A DNA stretch of 64,000 bases, taken from positions 1 to 64,000 of the forward strand of contig UQNW01000016.1 in assembly GCA_900542495.1 (NCBI GenBank), in the 5' to 3' direction. Shown here piece by piece: positions 52,048-60,404 of this stretch; within the stretch, counting starts at the first letter, position 1; the number at the start of each line of letters is the position of its first letter. Source of the DNA: an uncultured Roseburia sp. Its GTDB lineage: Bacteria > Bacillota > Clostridia > Lachnospirales > Lachnospiraceae. The notes below the pieces were generated by a model. It saw only the letters and a program-made list of their open reading frames with translations. It had not been told where the DNA came from and did no database searches. The translations under genes were made by a program, and so were the position numbers.

Positions 52048-52794
52048 TCAAATTCTTTTCGCAATCTCGATTGCAACATATAGTTTATCCATATTATGAT
52101 TGGCATCCGCAAGCCCGGAAACATCATAAACTGCCTGATCTAATACATCCCCGGTAACTAGAAAATTATATAATTCCCATCCATAAAAGTCACAGACTGC
52201 CTGAACTCCGGCAAGTTCCATCTCCACAGCAATGCAGCCCTCTTTTTTTCTCGCATCAAATTTGGCTTTTGTTTCCCGATATATTGCATCCGTTGTCCAG
52301 ACTTTTCCCAAAACATTTGGAAGTTTTAATTCATCAAATATCGCTTTGACTGTTTTTGCATTTTTCACCTCTATGTAATCTGCCGGAGGCGCATAATGAT
52401 AACTTAGTCCCTCTTCCCGATAACTGTGTGTCGGTATCACAAATTTACCTGTTGTCAGCCCACTGTCTAATGATCCTGCCGAGCCGAACATAATGAACTT
52501 CACAGCACCAGTAAGCCAGTTCACATCTATTACATCTCCACCTGCCAGTGCAGAACCGATATGACTTAAATATCCGGCTATTTTCATTCCCTCTATGTCA
52601 AACACATACACTGGTGTAATCCCATTGCAGCATCTTATCACACCAACTTCCTGATGCTCATATGTATCAAGCATGTATTCAAATATCTGTTCTGAAAATA
52701 TGATCATACACTTATCGCATAAATGTTTTTGTTCTCCATAAAAATCTTTTGTTCCAAATAAAACCTCTGAATTGTCAAATGCATCTGTTATCAT
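52048..52794 (-). CDS. Nucleoside phosphorylase family protein
   Basis: Protein of 248 residues of the PNP/UDP phosphorylase family: GSALAGGDVIDVNWLTGAVKFIMFGSAGSLD (phosphate and base sites), VWTTDAIYRET, and the ribose-binding motif CIAVEMELAGVQAV with EME. It cleaves a nucleoside with phosphate; base not predictable. Its ATG directly follows the GNAT stop (TAAATG), so the pair is one operon under the attenuator at 53337. A truncated second copy lies at 59112-59417. Confidence 0.85.
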   Translation of the reverse strand: MITDAFDNSEVLFGTKDFYGEQKHLCDKCMIIFSEQIFEYMLDTYEHQEVGVIRCCNGITPVYVFDIEGMKIAGYLSHIGSALAGGDVIDVNWLTGAVKFIMFGSAGSLDSGLTTGKFVIPTHSYREEGLSYHYAPPADYIEVKNAKTVKAIFDELKLPNVLGKVWTTDAIYRETKAKFDARKKEGCIAVEMELAGVQAVCDFYGWELYNFLVTGDVLDQAVYDVSGLADANHNMDKLYVAIEIAKRI

Positions 52795-53322
52795 TTAAAC
52801 TGATACCTCCTCTTCTGAAAATTTTCGCACATTCATACTTTTTACATACATAACCAATGTCATTTTTTCATTTACTTCTATATCCTTGCCAACCCTGACA
52901 AATCCGCACTTTTCGTATAAATGACAATTACCTTTTTCCTGCTTAATCGTATCTAAACACCATTCTGTGGTATCAGGATAAATCTCGGATAATTGTTCTA
53001 TCACCCTGCCCGCAATCCCTTTGTTTTGAAATTTAGGGTTTATAAAAATAGGCGATATCCACTTAACATTTTCATGCACATTTTTGCCTTGATGCCATTT
53101 AACTCTCACTCCTCCAACTTTTTCTCCATGAAATATAATAAAGTAGAAATCTGAATTATCCTCGATAATTTTTTCTGTTATTCTTTCCAGGCTTTCTTTT
53201 GCTGGACTTGTATCATCATCCTGATATTTTTCATATAATGGTATAAATGCTTCTACCAGCAGTTTATGCAGACATTCAGCCTCCCCTTCAGTTACCAATT
53301 TCAGCTTGATCAAATCACTCAT
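52795..53322 (-). CDS. GNAT-family N-acetyltransferase
   Basis: Acetyltransferase of 175 residues with the acetyl-CoA loop region IFINPKFQNKGIAGRVIEQL (Q/RxxGxG/A pattern) and HLYEKCGFVRVG at the end of the fold. The substrate cannot be told from sequence. A terminator stands only 15 bases before its ATG, preceded by a leader peptide and an antiterminator-like segment. That control is typical of genes induced when translation is disturbed, so an antibiotic-modifying role is worth considering. Confidence 0.82.
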   Translation of the reverse strand: MSDLIKLKLVTEGEAECLHKLLVEAFIPLYEKYQDDDTSPAKESLERITEKIIEDNSDFYFIIFHGEKVGGVRVKWHQGKNVHENVKWISPIFINPKFQNKGIAGRVIEQLSEIYPDTTEWCLDTIKQEKGNCHLYEKCGFVRVGKDIEVNEKMTLVMYVKSMNVRKFSEEEVSV

Positions 53323-53336
53323 TTCCTACATCTCTT

Positions 53337-53494
53337 CCACAAAAAAAATCGCTCCAAACATTCTTTGTCCAGTGCGATAATCCCAATTTAGGATGCATTA
53401 TATTAAAAATATCACCTACATTCTGGTTTTATGCACTAGACAAACAGACCTACCGGCTATAAGCCAATGCATTAACCCTGCACAGCTTATAACC
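53337..53494 (-). promoter_or_regulatory. Transcription attenuator upstream of the GNAT gene
   Basis: On the minus strand, in order: stem GGTTATAAGC/GCTTATAGCC (53494-53485, 53464-53455) overlapping the leader-peptide stop; GTCTAGTGC (53441-53433); GCACTGGAC (53375-53367); and terminator ATCGC/GCGAT (53378-53374, 53352-53348) with T8. GTCTAGTGC pairs with GCACTGGAC over nine bases (one G-U), and the second segment is part of the terminator's left arm. So the pairing would be an antiterminator. This occupies most of the gap 53323-53689. Confidence 0.7.
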
Positions 53495-53549
53495 CAGTAC
53501 ATCTATCATACATGTACATATAACGTCTTGAATGTAAGTTATGATTCAT
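53487..53549 (-). CDS. Leader peptide of the GNAT attenuator
   Basis: A 20-codon frame, MNHNLHSRRYMYMYDRCTGL, with AAGGAG nine bases upstream of ATG 53549 and TAA at 53489-53487 inside the first hairpin arm. RRYMYMY might be a stalling sequence. Position relative to hairpins is that of regulatory leader peptides. Confidence 0.55.
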   Translation of the reverse strand: MNHNLHSRRYMYMYDRCTGL

Positions 53550-53579
53550 TTGTATGCTCTCCTTGTAATTTTGATAGTA

Positions 53580-53608
53580 AGTCTACTACCCATAGTTCCT
53601 CATGTCAA
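53580..53608 (-). promoter_or_regulatory. Promoter of the GNAT leader
   Basis: Minus strand TTGACA (53608-53603), 17-bp spacer, TAGACT (53585-53580). The predicted start near 53573 is about 25 nt upstream of the leader-peptide ATG. Confidence 0.65.
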
Positions 53609-53689
53609 CATTTTATTTATGCTTTAAATTCATCCCTGATTACTCATTATATAGAGCAACTGACATTCTACCTCTGAACTTATTGACTG

Positions 53690-54040
53690 TCAGTTCAAAA
53701 GTTCTTCCCACTCTGATTCTTTAAAGCCCACCAATACCTTATCTTCACTTATGACCATTGGACGTTTTACAAGCATTCCATTTGTAGCAAGAAGTCTTAA
53801 CTGTTCCTCTTCACTCATCGATGGCAGCTTATCCTTTAGCTGCATTTCTTTATAAACTAATCCACTTGTATTGAAAAACTTCTTAAGCGGAAGTCCACTC
53901 TGCTTATACCATACCTGTAGTTCATCAAAGTCAGAATTTTCTTCCACAATATGACGCTCGGTAAATTCTATATTGTGTTTCTCCAGCCATTTCTTAGCTT
54001 TCTGGCAAGTTGAACATTTTGGATAACATAAAAATAACAT
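53690..54040 (-). CDS. ArsC/Spx-family thioredoxin-fold protein
   Basis: Protein of 116 residues. The N-terminal redox motif is CYPKCSTCQKAKKWLE (C-x2-C), followed by RHIVEEN and NGMLVKRPMVISEDKVLVGF (the cis-Pro region RPM/I). This matches the ArsC-like/YffB/Spx superfamily, not a confirmed arsenate reductase; no ars genes are nearby. A weak ribosome site (GGAGG-like) precedes ATG 54040. It stands alone on the minus strand with the attenuator promoter following. Confidence 0.85.
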   Translation of the reverse strand: MLFLCYPKCSTCQKAKKWLEKHNIEFTERHIVEENSDFDELQVWYKQSGLPLKKFFNTSGLVYKEMQLKDKLPSMSEEEQLRLLATNGMLVKRPMVISEDKVLVGFKESEWEELLN

Positions 54041-54137
54041 TTTGAACCTCCATTTTAACTCATACTAATGTTTGCAAGTCCACCTTTTAAAATTATAATC
54101 TCCGGATAGTTTTTCTTCAATTAGAAGTTTTGTGGTA

Positions 54138-55160
54138 CTAATAGGTAGTACCATCCTTTTCCATATCATTCATCAATTTATCAAAGTCACTTTCATACAG
54201 CGAATCCTGTATAACTCTGTATTTCTCAAATTCACTTTCCGCAAATTCTTTTGCAATAGCTGCTGTTACTTTTCCTTTATTCTGAAATACTTCTGCATCA
54301 TTAAATTTAAGAAATGCATCCAGCTTTGCTTTCCAATCTTCCATAGTCATAGGAATATGTCTGCGTGCCTGTCTCGTCGCATAATCAAGATACATTGTCA
54401 CAATCTCATTTAATTCTGCAAGTTCATCTTTTTCTAAGTAGTTTTTTGCAATTGATACATCTGTTTTTACAATTTTACCATCCGGCGCATTTTTCCATGA
54501 TTTAAGTCCCATATGTTCCTTATTATGATTGGCTCTTGCAACAATCACTTCTGCCGCTGTACTACCATGAACCGCATAATGCATCTTGTTCTGTACTGTA
54601 GCATAAAACTCTCTTGTCACCTGTGAATTCTTATCATAATCAACTGATGTTGCATATATATCTGTAATTTTCTGGTAAAATCTTCTCTCACTTGCTCTAA
54701 TTTCCTGAATCTCAGCAATTAGATGCTCAAAATAATCTTCATCGAAAATCTGTCCATTAATCAATCTGCTTTTATCAAGTACATAGCCCTGCTTTGTAAA
54801 TGTGTCCAACACCTTTGTTGCCCATGTTCTAAACTGCATTGCCCGTTCTGAATTGATGCGATACCCCACAGCAATAATGGCAGCTAACGAATAGAACTTA
54901 TAATTGTATGTTTTTCCATTATCGGCAACTTGTGCAAAATTTGCACAAGTTGAATTTTCATCTAATTCGCCTTCTTTAAAAATATTACTCAGGTGTTTTG
55001 TAACCACGCTTCTATCTACATTAAACAGCTGTGAAATTGCCTTCTGTGTCAACCAGACATCACCATTCTGAACCCTGACTTCTATTCCGTCTTCTCCTGC
55101 ATCTCGCGTGAAAACCAAGAAATCAACAGTGCTATTTCTTATCTGTAATTCTTTGCTCAT
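54138..55160 (-). CDS. RhuM-family protein
   Basis: Protein of 340 residues. RhuM hallmarks are VWLTQKAISQLFNVDRSVVTKHLSNIFKEGEL (helix-turn-helix), YNYKFYSLAAIIAVGYRINSERAMQFRTWATKVL and ARRHIPMTMEDW. Named after a Salmonella pathogenicity-island gene, members occur in phage, defence and mobile islands; function unknown. ATG 55160 follows AAAGGAATGC; an upstream ATG overlaps the preceding gene. Probably co-transcribed with the 55187 gene. Confidence 0.85.
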   Translation of the reverse strand: MSKELQIRNSTVDFLVFTRDAGEDGIEVRVQNGDVWLTQKAISQLFNVDRSVVTKHLSNIFKEGELDENSTCANFAQVADNGKTYNYKFYSLAAIIAVGYRINSERAMQFRTWATKVLDTFTKQGYVLDKSRLINGQIFDEDYFEHLIAEIQEIRASERRFYQKITDIYATSVDYDKNSQVTREFYATVQNKMHYAVHGSTAAEVIVARANHNKEHMGLKSWKNAPDGKIVKTDVSIAKNYLEKDELAELNEIVTMYLDYATRQARRHIPMTMEDWKAKLDAFLKFNDAEVFQNKGKVTAAIAKEFAESEFEKYRVIQDSLYESDFDKLMNDMEKDGTTY

Positions 55161-55186
55161 AAAAGCATTCCTTTCTCTAGATTCTA

Positions 55187-55780
55187 TCAATACATCTCTA
55201 TAAAACATTTCCCCCTGTTTCTTGCAAATATCAAGAAGGGAATTTCTGCTTTTGCCAGCATACTATTATTAACTGGAACATATTCATAATTTTCGATATC
55301 TGGTATACACTTTATGGCTCTCTTTTTATCTATACCATATAGATTATTTTCACTGCTGTTCCATAAAGACTTAATCTTCAAAACAACACATTTTGTTTGA
55401 ACAGTCACCTTATATTTTTCAAGTCTGCCTTTTTCTATCTCCTTTGATTTGTCGCCATAAGAAATAGTAATATATCTGGAGTTGGATTTTATAATGCGAA
55501 CATCTCCATTCCTTACTGCCTCTTTAGGGAATCCCAAATCTTCAAAAAAACAATCATAATCTGTAATGTATTCTGGGAGTTCCATTCTGACTGCATAACA
55601 ACTATTTATAATATTCTGTATGCCCTTATCATCTGCCCTGAACATATAAATATTCCATCCTGTACTATCGCCATCATCATCTAATATTGGAATAGAACTA
55701 TAAGGATTAAACATATGTATCTTAGACAAATCATTTTTTGTTGGCTCTTTAAATTTGACTATTTCAAATGTTATGCTCAT
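55187..55780 (-). CDS. Hypothetical protein upstream of rhuM
   Basis: Protein of 197 residues I do not recognise. MSITFEIVKFKEPTKNDLS and NPYSSIPILDDDGDSTGWNIYMFRAD begin it; a beta-rich C-terminus ends FARNRGKCFIEMY. No signal peptide or helix-turn-helix. AAGGAGAACATTC precedes ATG 55780, and a promoter with a GTCGC hairpin lies 30-80 bp upstream. The gap to rhuM is 26 bp, so the two may act together. Confidence 0.6.
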   Translation of the reverse strand: MSITFEIVKFKEPTKNDLSKIHMFNPYSSIPILDDDGDSTGWNIYMFRADDKGIQNIINSCYAVRMELPEYITDYDCFFEDLGFPKEAVRNGDVRIIKSNSRYITISYGDKSKEIEKGRLEKYKVTVQTKCVVLKIKSLWNSSENNLYGIDKKRAIKCIPDIENYEYVPVNNSMLAKAEIPFLIFARNRGKCFIEMY

Positions 55781-55806
55781 GAATGTTCTCCTTTTCCGTC
55801 GCTTTT

Positions 55807-55862
55807 TTCGTCGCCTTTTTAGCGACGAATTATTTTATACATCTTGCTTTTCGTCATTGCAA
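55807..55862 (-). promoter_or_regulatory. Promoter with GTCGC palindrome
   Basis: Minus strand TTGCAA (55862-55857), 17-bp spacer, TATAAA (55839-55834), then a perfect hairpin TTCGTCGC/GCGACGAA (55829-55822, 55814-55807) and a third GCGACG just downstream. The palindrome at the start site suggests a repressor operator. Confidence 0.6.
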
Positions 55863-55907
55863 ACTAACTTCTTATGCCCAAACAATTGCTTTAACAATTC
55901 TTTTGCG

Positions 55908-56480
55908 CTAATGGTTAGTATCTATGTATCTGGTAAAATCAATTATCTTTGCAGGCTTTCTCTTAGGAATAATTCCTAATCGTTCCATGTCTAATTTAAA
56001 GAGTTCACTGGGATATCCATATGCATCGAATCCCTCTGGCTGACAAATATCGCTGTTCAGATATTCACTAAGTTCCCATTGATACTTTGCTTCTTTCTCC
56101 AGCTTCTTATCAAAATACTGCGCATCCGTTACCATTCTATTAATGCCGCCAACTGATTTTTTACCATGTGTCTTTGTCACAATCATATCGCCTGACATCT
56201 TAAAATATTGTGCTATCTGTTCTTCAGAATATCCCATTTCCTGCATCACGCCATGAATCACACGGCTGATATACATTGTATAGTAATTCCAGTTTCTTGG
56301 TTCTATATCTGTCATTGCTATTGTATATCGATTGCTGGCATTTACAATAAACAGAACATTTCTTCCTTTTATTTTCGTTAAATGTGTATCCCAGCAAAAC
56401 ACAAGAGAAGCACCTTTGCTTTCTTCAATCTTTGTTGCTTTTAGTCGATCTTGAACTGATTTTGTTGCACCAATCTCCAT
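55908..56480 (-). CDS. DUF6933-like protein
   Basis: Protein of 190 residues: MEIGATKSVQDRL, FCWDTHLTKIKGRNVLFIVNASNRYTIAM and a long helical second half. I recall this pattern as DUF6933; function unknown. ATG 56480 is chosen for AGGTGAT upstream; a GTG at 56489 is possible. It follows the 45-residue gene with overlap of that stop region, so they form one unit that may have been led by the truncated ATP-binding gene. Confidence 0.6.
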   Translation of the reverse strand: MEIGATKSVQDRLKATKIEESKGASLVFCWDTHLTKIKGRNVLFIVNASNRYTIAMTDIEPRNWNYYTMYISRVIHGVMQEMGYSEEQIAQYFKMSGDMIVTKTHGKKSVGGINRMVTDAQYFDKKLEKEAKYQWELSEYLNSDICQPEGFDAYGYPSELFKLDMERLGIIPKRKPAKIIDFTRYIDTNH

Positions 56481-56485
56481 ATGTA

Positions 56486-56623
56486 TCACCTGCTCATCTC
56501 AAGTATTCTTTTCACTTCCATCTGTAATTCATTACTGAAGTCTGATAAATCATCATATGTAATTACTTTCAATCTTATAAGACGAACAATATCCCATATT
56601 ACCTCTGATTTTTTCAACTCCAT
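56486..56623 (-). CDS. Small protein preceding DUF6933
   Basis: A 45-residue protein from ATG 56623 with CAGGAG six bases upstream: MELKKSEVIWDIVRLIRLKV, then ITYDDLSDFSNELQMEVKRILEMSR. The frame is open for 25 more codons upstream (KFWELEKRIKEDKHHPG) without a start, so the protein may once have been longer. It ends overlapping the next start region. Probably a partner of the DUF6933 protein. Confidence 0.5.
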   Translation of the reverse strand: MELKKSEVIWDIVRLIRLKVITYDDLSDFSNELQMEVKRILEMSR

Positions 56624-56696
56624 GATAACTCCTGGATGGTGCTTATCTTCTTTTATCCGTTTTTCAAGTTCCCAGAATTTCTCTGATACCTCATTT

Positions 56697-57422
56697 TTAT
56701 TCTATGAATACATACTTTCCCTTTCCTTTACCATTCACTGCTTTAACAACTTTCATGCCTCTAAGCTTTGTCATGACTGCTCTTGCTGTGGATGGTGAGC
56801 AATCAAGAATTTCTTTTATTTCTTTTGTTCCAAAAATCTGATTTTTCTCTATTTCATCATACACCTTAAGAATATTTGCCTTCGAAGGTTCATTATATTT
56901 TTGTTGCTCAATCGCCGACTTTATCCTATCAACCGCCGATTTTTTATCGTCAATCGCCGACTTTTCTTCTCCAATCGCCGGCTTTTGGTAATCAATCAAC
57001 GACTTATTGACTGCAACAGCTAATTTTTTTAATGAATCAGCGGTTTTTTCAACAATAGTTTTTCCAACTTTTGAATTATAAATAACCGCCTGCAACATAA
57101 AAGCATTTGTATAATAAACTGGATCTTTTAATTCCACCTGCTCCAACTCATTACACATACAATTGACACCTTCTCCAAATTCTTTTACCAATTTATAATT
57201 CTTTAAAAACTCTGCAATCTTAGGGTTTCTGGAAAAATGTGTGAAACGTATATTGTCCGCTCTTACAAGCCCCGGAAGTTTTCCCGGGCTTTCAACTACT
57301 ATATGATCATCAAACATTTTTATCTGAATATCCGTACCGGTAATACTGTAAGCACGATGAGTAACTGCATTTACGATCAATTCCTGTCTGACAAACTTAG
57401 GATATTCCGCATCCAATGTCAT
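56697..57422 (-). pseudogene. C-terminal part of an ATP-binding (COG2865/Schlafen-AlbA_2-like) protein, truncated by the IS
   Basis: 241 residues carry the C-terminal ATPase-like domain (VRQELIVNAVTHRAYSITGTD, SPGKLPGLV, FGEGVNCM) and a winged helix at the end (GTKEIKEILDCSPSTARAVMTKLRGM). The N-terminal AlbA_2 DNA-binding half is missing. The first codons MTL are encoded by the terminal repeat of the adjacent IS, so the original 5' end has been cut off. A linker of five heptad repeats is encoded at 56910-57014. Expression, if any, would depend on the IS. Confidence 0.75.
56910..57014 (-). repeat. Five 21-bp tandem repeats in the ATP-binding fragment
   Basis: Five consecutive 21-bp units with core CAATCGCCGACTTT encode the heptads SLIDYQK, PAIGEEK, SAIDDKK, SAVDRIK, SAIEQQK. 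The pattern fits a helical linker that can gain or lose units by slippage. Confidence 0.8.
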
Positions 57423-57515
57423 TTAGTTAGCATTGCGTATCTTAAATGGTTAGATTTTCAATAAGTGGTCTAACCATTTTTTTATGGTTGACAAACACAA
57501 TAGAATGTGCGGCCA

Positions 57516-57550
57516 CTCTCGTTACTGATTGGTTTTAGAGGTAACGAGAG
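57516..57550 (+). other. Hairpin upstream of the transposase
   Basis: CTCTCGTTAC/GTAACGAGAG, a perfect 10-bp stem with 15-nt loop, about 50 bp before the transposase ATG. Such stems in IS leaders can block translation of read-through transcripts. Confidence 0.55.
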
Positions 57551-57598
57551 CAGCCCTTGAATTAGCGATATATCACTTTTTCAAGGAGGCACACCATT

Positions 57599-58940
57599 AT
57601 GATCCATCAAAAAATCAAAAATCTGTTTATGTCATCTGTAGAACATGTTTGTTTTAATATCTCGAATTATTCCATTCATCCGGATATTGATTTTCAGAGG
57701 AACCGAAAGATCTCTCCTCAAAAACTTATTTTTTTTCTCGTCTCGCAGGATTCTTCATCCACAAAAGTTGAAATGCTGGACTTTTGGGGATTGGATGCTT
57801 CTTCCATGCCTGCTTCTTCCGCTCTTAACCAGCAGTGGCAAAAGCTGAAACCGGCTGCCTTGGAAGCTGTGTTCAAACATTTTAATTCATCTGCCATAGG
57901 ATTGCTCCCAAGTACTTTAAGTGATAGGAAATACCGTTTTCTGGCTGCAGACGGTTCGACCTGCACTTATTTCAGTACACCATTTTTTTCTTCCGCTGAC
58001 TATTACTGCTCACCCGGAAATTCTATCAGAGGCGTCTACAGCATGTATTTGAATGCTTTTTATGATCTTACAACACACCCATATACGGATGCCATGATCC
58101 AGCCTGTTCATGAAAAAAATGAATTTGGTGCTTTTTGTAACATGGTTGACCGCCACGAGATTCCTGCAGGAAAAAAGAACGTCTATATTGGTGACCGTGG
58201 CTATTGCTCCTACAACAACATGGCTCATGTGCTCGAACAAAAGCAGTTCTTTCTGTTCCGTACGAAAGATATCCACTCCAGGGGCTTAGTCAGCAATTTC
58301 GATTTTCCAGAAGAAGAAGCTTTTGATATTGATGTCCGGGTCTCCCTGGTTCGCAGTCATTCAAGAAAAGTCATGACTGATCCTGGTACTTACAAACGCT
58401 TTGTGGATTAGGCATCTGCTTTTGATTATATCTCTTATGGCAGTTATGATACCTATGAACTTGCATTTCGGATCATAAGATTTCCTCTTACCGAGTCAAC
58501 CTACGAATGCATTGTTGCAAATCTGCCACGTGATGAGTTCCCACCGGAACGTATCAAGGAATTATACTACACCAGATGGGGAATCGAATCTTCTTTTAGA
58601 AAGCTGAAATACACGGTAGGGCTGAGCAATTTTCATTCCTATAAACCAGTACATCGAACAGGAGATCTGGGCAAAACTCATTGCCTATAACATAACGGAA
58701 ACCATGATAAACTGTACGGTGCTGGAAACACATGCCACAAAGCATGAGTATAAAGTCAATTTTACAATGGCTGCACATATCTGTAGAGTCTTTCTCCGCC
58801 TGACCACGGAGAAAGACCAATATGATGTGATGTCTCTACTGCAAAAAGAATTAATCCCTATCCGAAATGACCGCCAATACCCAAGGCTTCAAACTGCTCA
58901 TTTCCGGAAACCACGATATTTCATATATCGGGCTGCATAA
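57599..58940 (+). pseudogene. IS4-family transposase, inactivated
   Basis: Reading frame starts ATG 57599 behind CAAGGAGGCACACC. DDE residues are recognisable: D in AADGSTCTYF, D in YIGDRGYCSYNN, E in YYTRWGIESSFRKLKY. An in-frame TAG at 58409-58411 interrupts it; the frame goes on (ASAFDYISYG...) and then shifts near 58650, after which EIWAKLIAYNITETM continues to the stop at 58940. So one nonsense and one frameshift change make it non-functional without help in trans. Confidence 0.85.
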
Positions 58941-59111
58941 ACATCTTTATCATTATAACTTTTAGAAGGCAGACACGCAATCTGTCTTTTTGTCATGCCA
59001 TAAAAATCAAAAAAGTTCCGGTTTCATTTGGTTTATAGTAGCAAGAGCATGACCAATGCTCTATCCCAGAGTAGGTCAAGCATATCTTGATTGCTAACTA
59101 AATGACATTGG

Positions 59112-59417
59112 TTGTCCAACTTTACCTGTCACACTTGGAAGATTCAATTCATCAAAAATTGCTTTCACTGCTTTTGCATTCTTAATCTCTATGTAATCTG
59201 TTGGTGCAGCGTAATGATAACTCAATCCTTCTTCTCGATAAGCCGCTGTTGGAATAACAAACTTTCCATCCGTCGCATTGCTGTCCAAAGAACCGGCTGA
59301 ACCGAACATAATAAATTTATCTGCACCCGTAAGCCAATTTGCATTTATCACATCACTTCCAGCCAATGCGTATCCTATATGACTCAAATATCCTGCAATC
59401 TTCATTCCATCTATTTC
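59112..59417 (-). pseudogene. Truncated second copy of the nucleoside phosphorylase
   Basis: Reads EIDGMKIAGYLSHIGYALAG, GSAGSLD, YREEGLSYHYAAPTDYIE and NLPSVTGKV, closely matching residues about 68-165 of the 52048 protein. The 5' part is missing, and after GKV a one-base loss and then the IS end cut it off. It shows that a related phosphorylase gene stood here before the IS-linked rearrangement. Confidence 0.8.
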
Positions 59418-59566
59418 TTATATTTAAATCTTTCTATATGATCATATGTGTAACCAGCCAATGATTCGTCAACCATCTCTGTTACATTCTTGTCAACACA
59501 CACACTTCCTCTTTTTAACTCTACTGACCTAAAGCACTCTCCCCTTGGCTTATCTATTCTGCCCAT
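59411..59566 (-). CDS. Small uncertain frame between nitrilase and phosphorylase fragment
   Basis: A 51-codon frame from ATG 59566 (MGRIDKPRGECFRSVELKRG, then CVDKNVTEMVDESLAGYTYDHIERFKYKK) overlaps the nitrilase end in another frame. AAGGG is too close to be a good site. It may be a real small protein or a relic. Not recognised. Confidence 0.3.
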   Translation of the reverse strand: MGRIDKPRGECFRSVELKRGSVCVDKNVTEMVDESLAGYTYDHIERFKYKK

Positions 59567-60392
59567 CCCTTATAAATGGTTCCTTGATTTCTTTACTTAA
59601 CAACCGACTATATGATTCTACCTTACGAAATGTGTTTCCTAACATTTCCCGATTCCTGTATTCTCTAATAGCTTCCATATCAAACTCCGCATAAAAAATC
59701 CCCTCAGTTTTATCATCAGCCAGCAAAACTGTGTTATCAACACATTTTCCGTTTCTATCCCAGCAAATTGGACTATATGCGCAGGAACATCCAGCATTAT
59801 CTCCATTCGGATTTGCCATAGCGACTGCAACCATATTTTCATATGCTCTTGTCGAAAGTGCTTTGATTCTTGGTTGCATAGAACCGCAATCATTTGGTAC
59901 CAGAATAACCTCAGCTCCTTTTAACATCAGTATTCTTGCACTTTCCGGATACTCTCTGTCATAACATATCATAATACCCAATTGTATTCCTTCAAAATCA
60001 CACACCTTAAATTCTTTCCCTGATTCAACATCTCTTTCATCTGCGAAATCACAGGTATGCACCTTAGAGTATTTCATCAATATATTTCCCGACTTATTGA
60101 TAGCAAAGGCTGAGTTCTGTGGTTGCTTACTACCTTTTGTAAACGCAGTAAGTACTACGCCTATTTTATATTTTTTAGCATTCTCACATATTTTGGCAAT
60201 TCTTATATCATTATCTGCAATGCTTTTTTCATATGACATAGGCAAATCATATCCTGTAATAAAACATTCTGGCAACAATAGAATATCTGCATGGTTTTCC
60301 GAAGCCTCTTCCATTGCCATAATGATAGTTTCAATATTCTTATCTATTTGTTCATTAATAGGACGTTTTTGTAGTATAGCAACCTTGAACAT
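59550..60392 (-). CDS. Carbon-nitrogen hydrolase (nitrilase superfamily)
   Basis: Protein of 280 residues with the catalytic triad Glu42 (LLPECF), Lys110 (KYSKVH) and Cys143 (MICYDREYPE). It hydrolyses an amide or related C-N bond in a small molecule; members of this size include amidases and N-carbamoyl hydrolases. GGAGGGAAAGTGA precedes ATG 60392, 12 bases after the Nudix-HAD stop, suggesting one operon that formerly continued into the phosphorylase. Confidence 0.87.
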   Translation of the reverse strand: MFKVAILQKRPINEQIDKNIETIIMAMEEASENHADILLLPECFITGYDLPMSYEKSIADNDIRIAKICENAKKYKIGVVLTAFTKGSKQPQNSAFAINKSGNILMKYSKVHTCDFADERDVESGKEFKVCDFEGIQLGIMICYDREYPESARILMLKGAEVILVPNDCGSMQPRIKALSTRAYENMVAVAMANPNGDNAGCSCAYSPICWDRNGKCVDNTVLLADDKTEGIFYAEFDMEAIREYRNREMLGNTFRKVESYSRLLSKEIKEPFIRDGQNR

Positions 60393-60404
60393 TCACTTTC
60401 CCTC

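Larger units (their letters stand above)
57413..59111 (+). mobile_element. Degenerate IS4-type insertion sequence
   Basis: 1699 bp bounded by CCAATGTCATTTAGTTAGCA (57413-57432) and its perfect inverse (59092-59111). It encodes one DDE transposase, now broken. The flanks (left ...TTCCGCAT, right TTGTCCAAC...) show no direct target duplication, and both neighbouring genes are truncated exactly at the ends, so the element appears to have caused a flanking deletion or recombined with another copy. Confidence 0.85.

Noticed and set aside
53393..53677. Plus-strand frame of 94 codons in the GNAT leader
   Set aside because: Biased composition, no ribosome site, and it overlaps the attenuator read on the other strand.
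58941..59091. Separate small gene at the right end of the IS
   Set aside because: No open frame with a ribosome site; it is the non-coding tail of the element.
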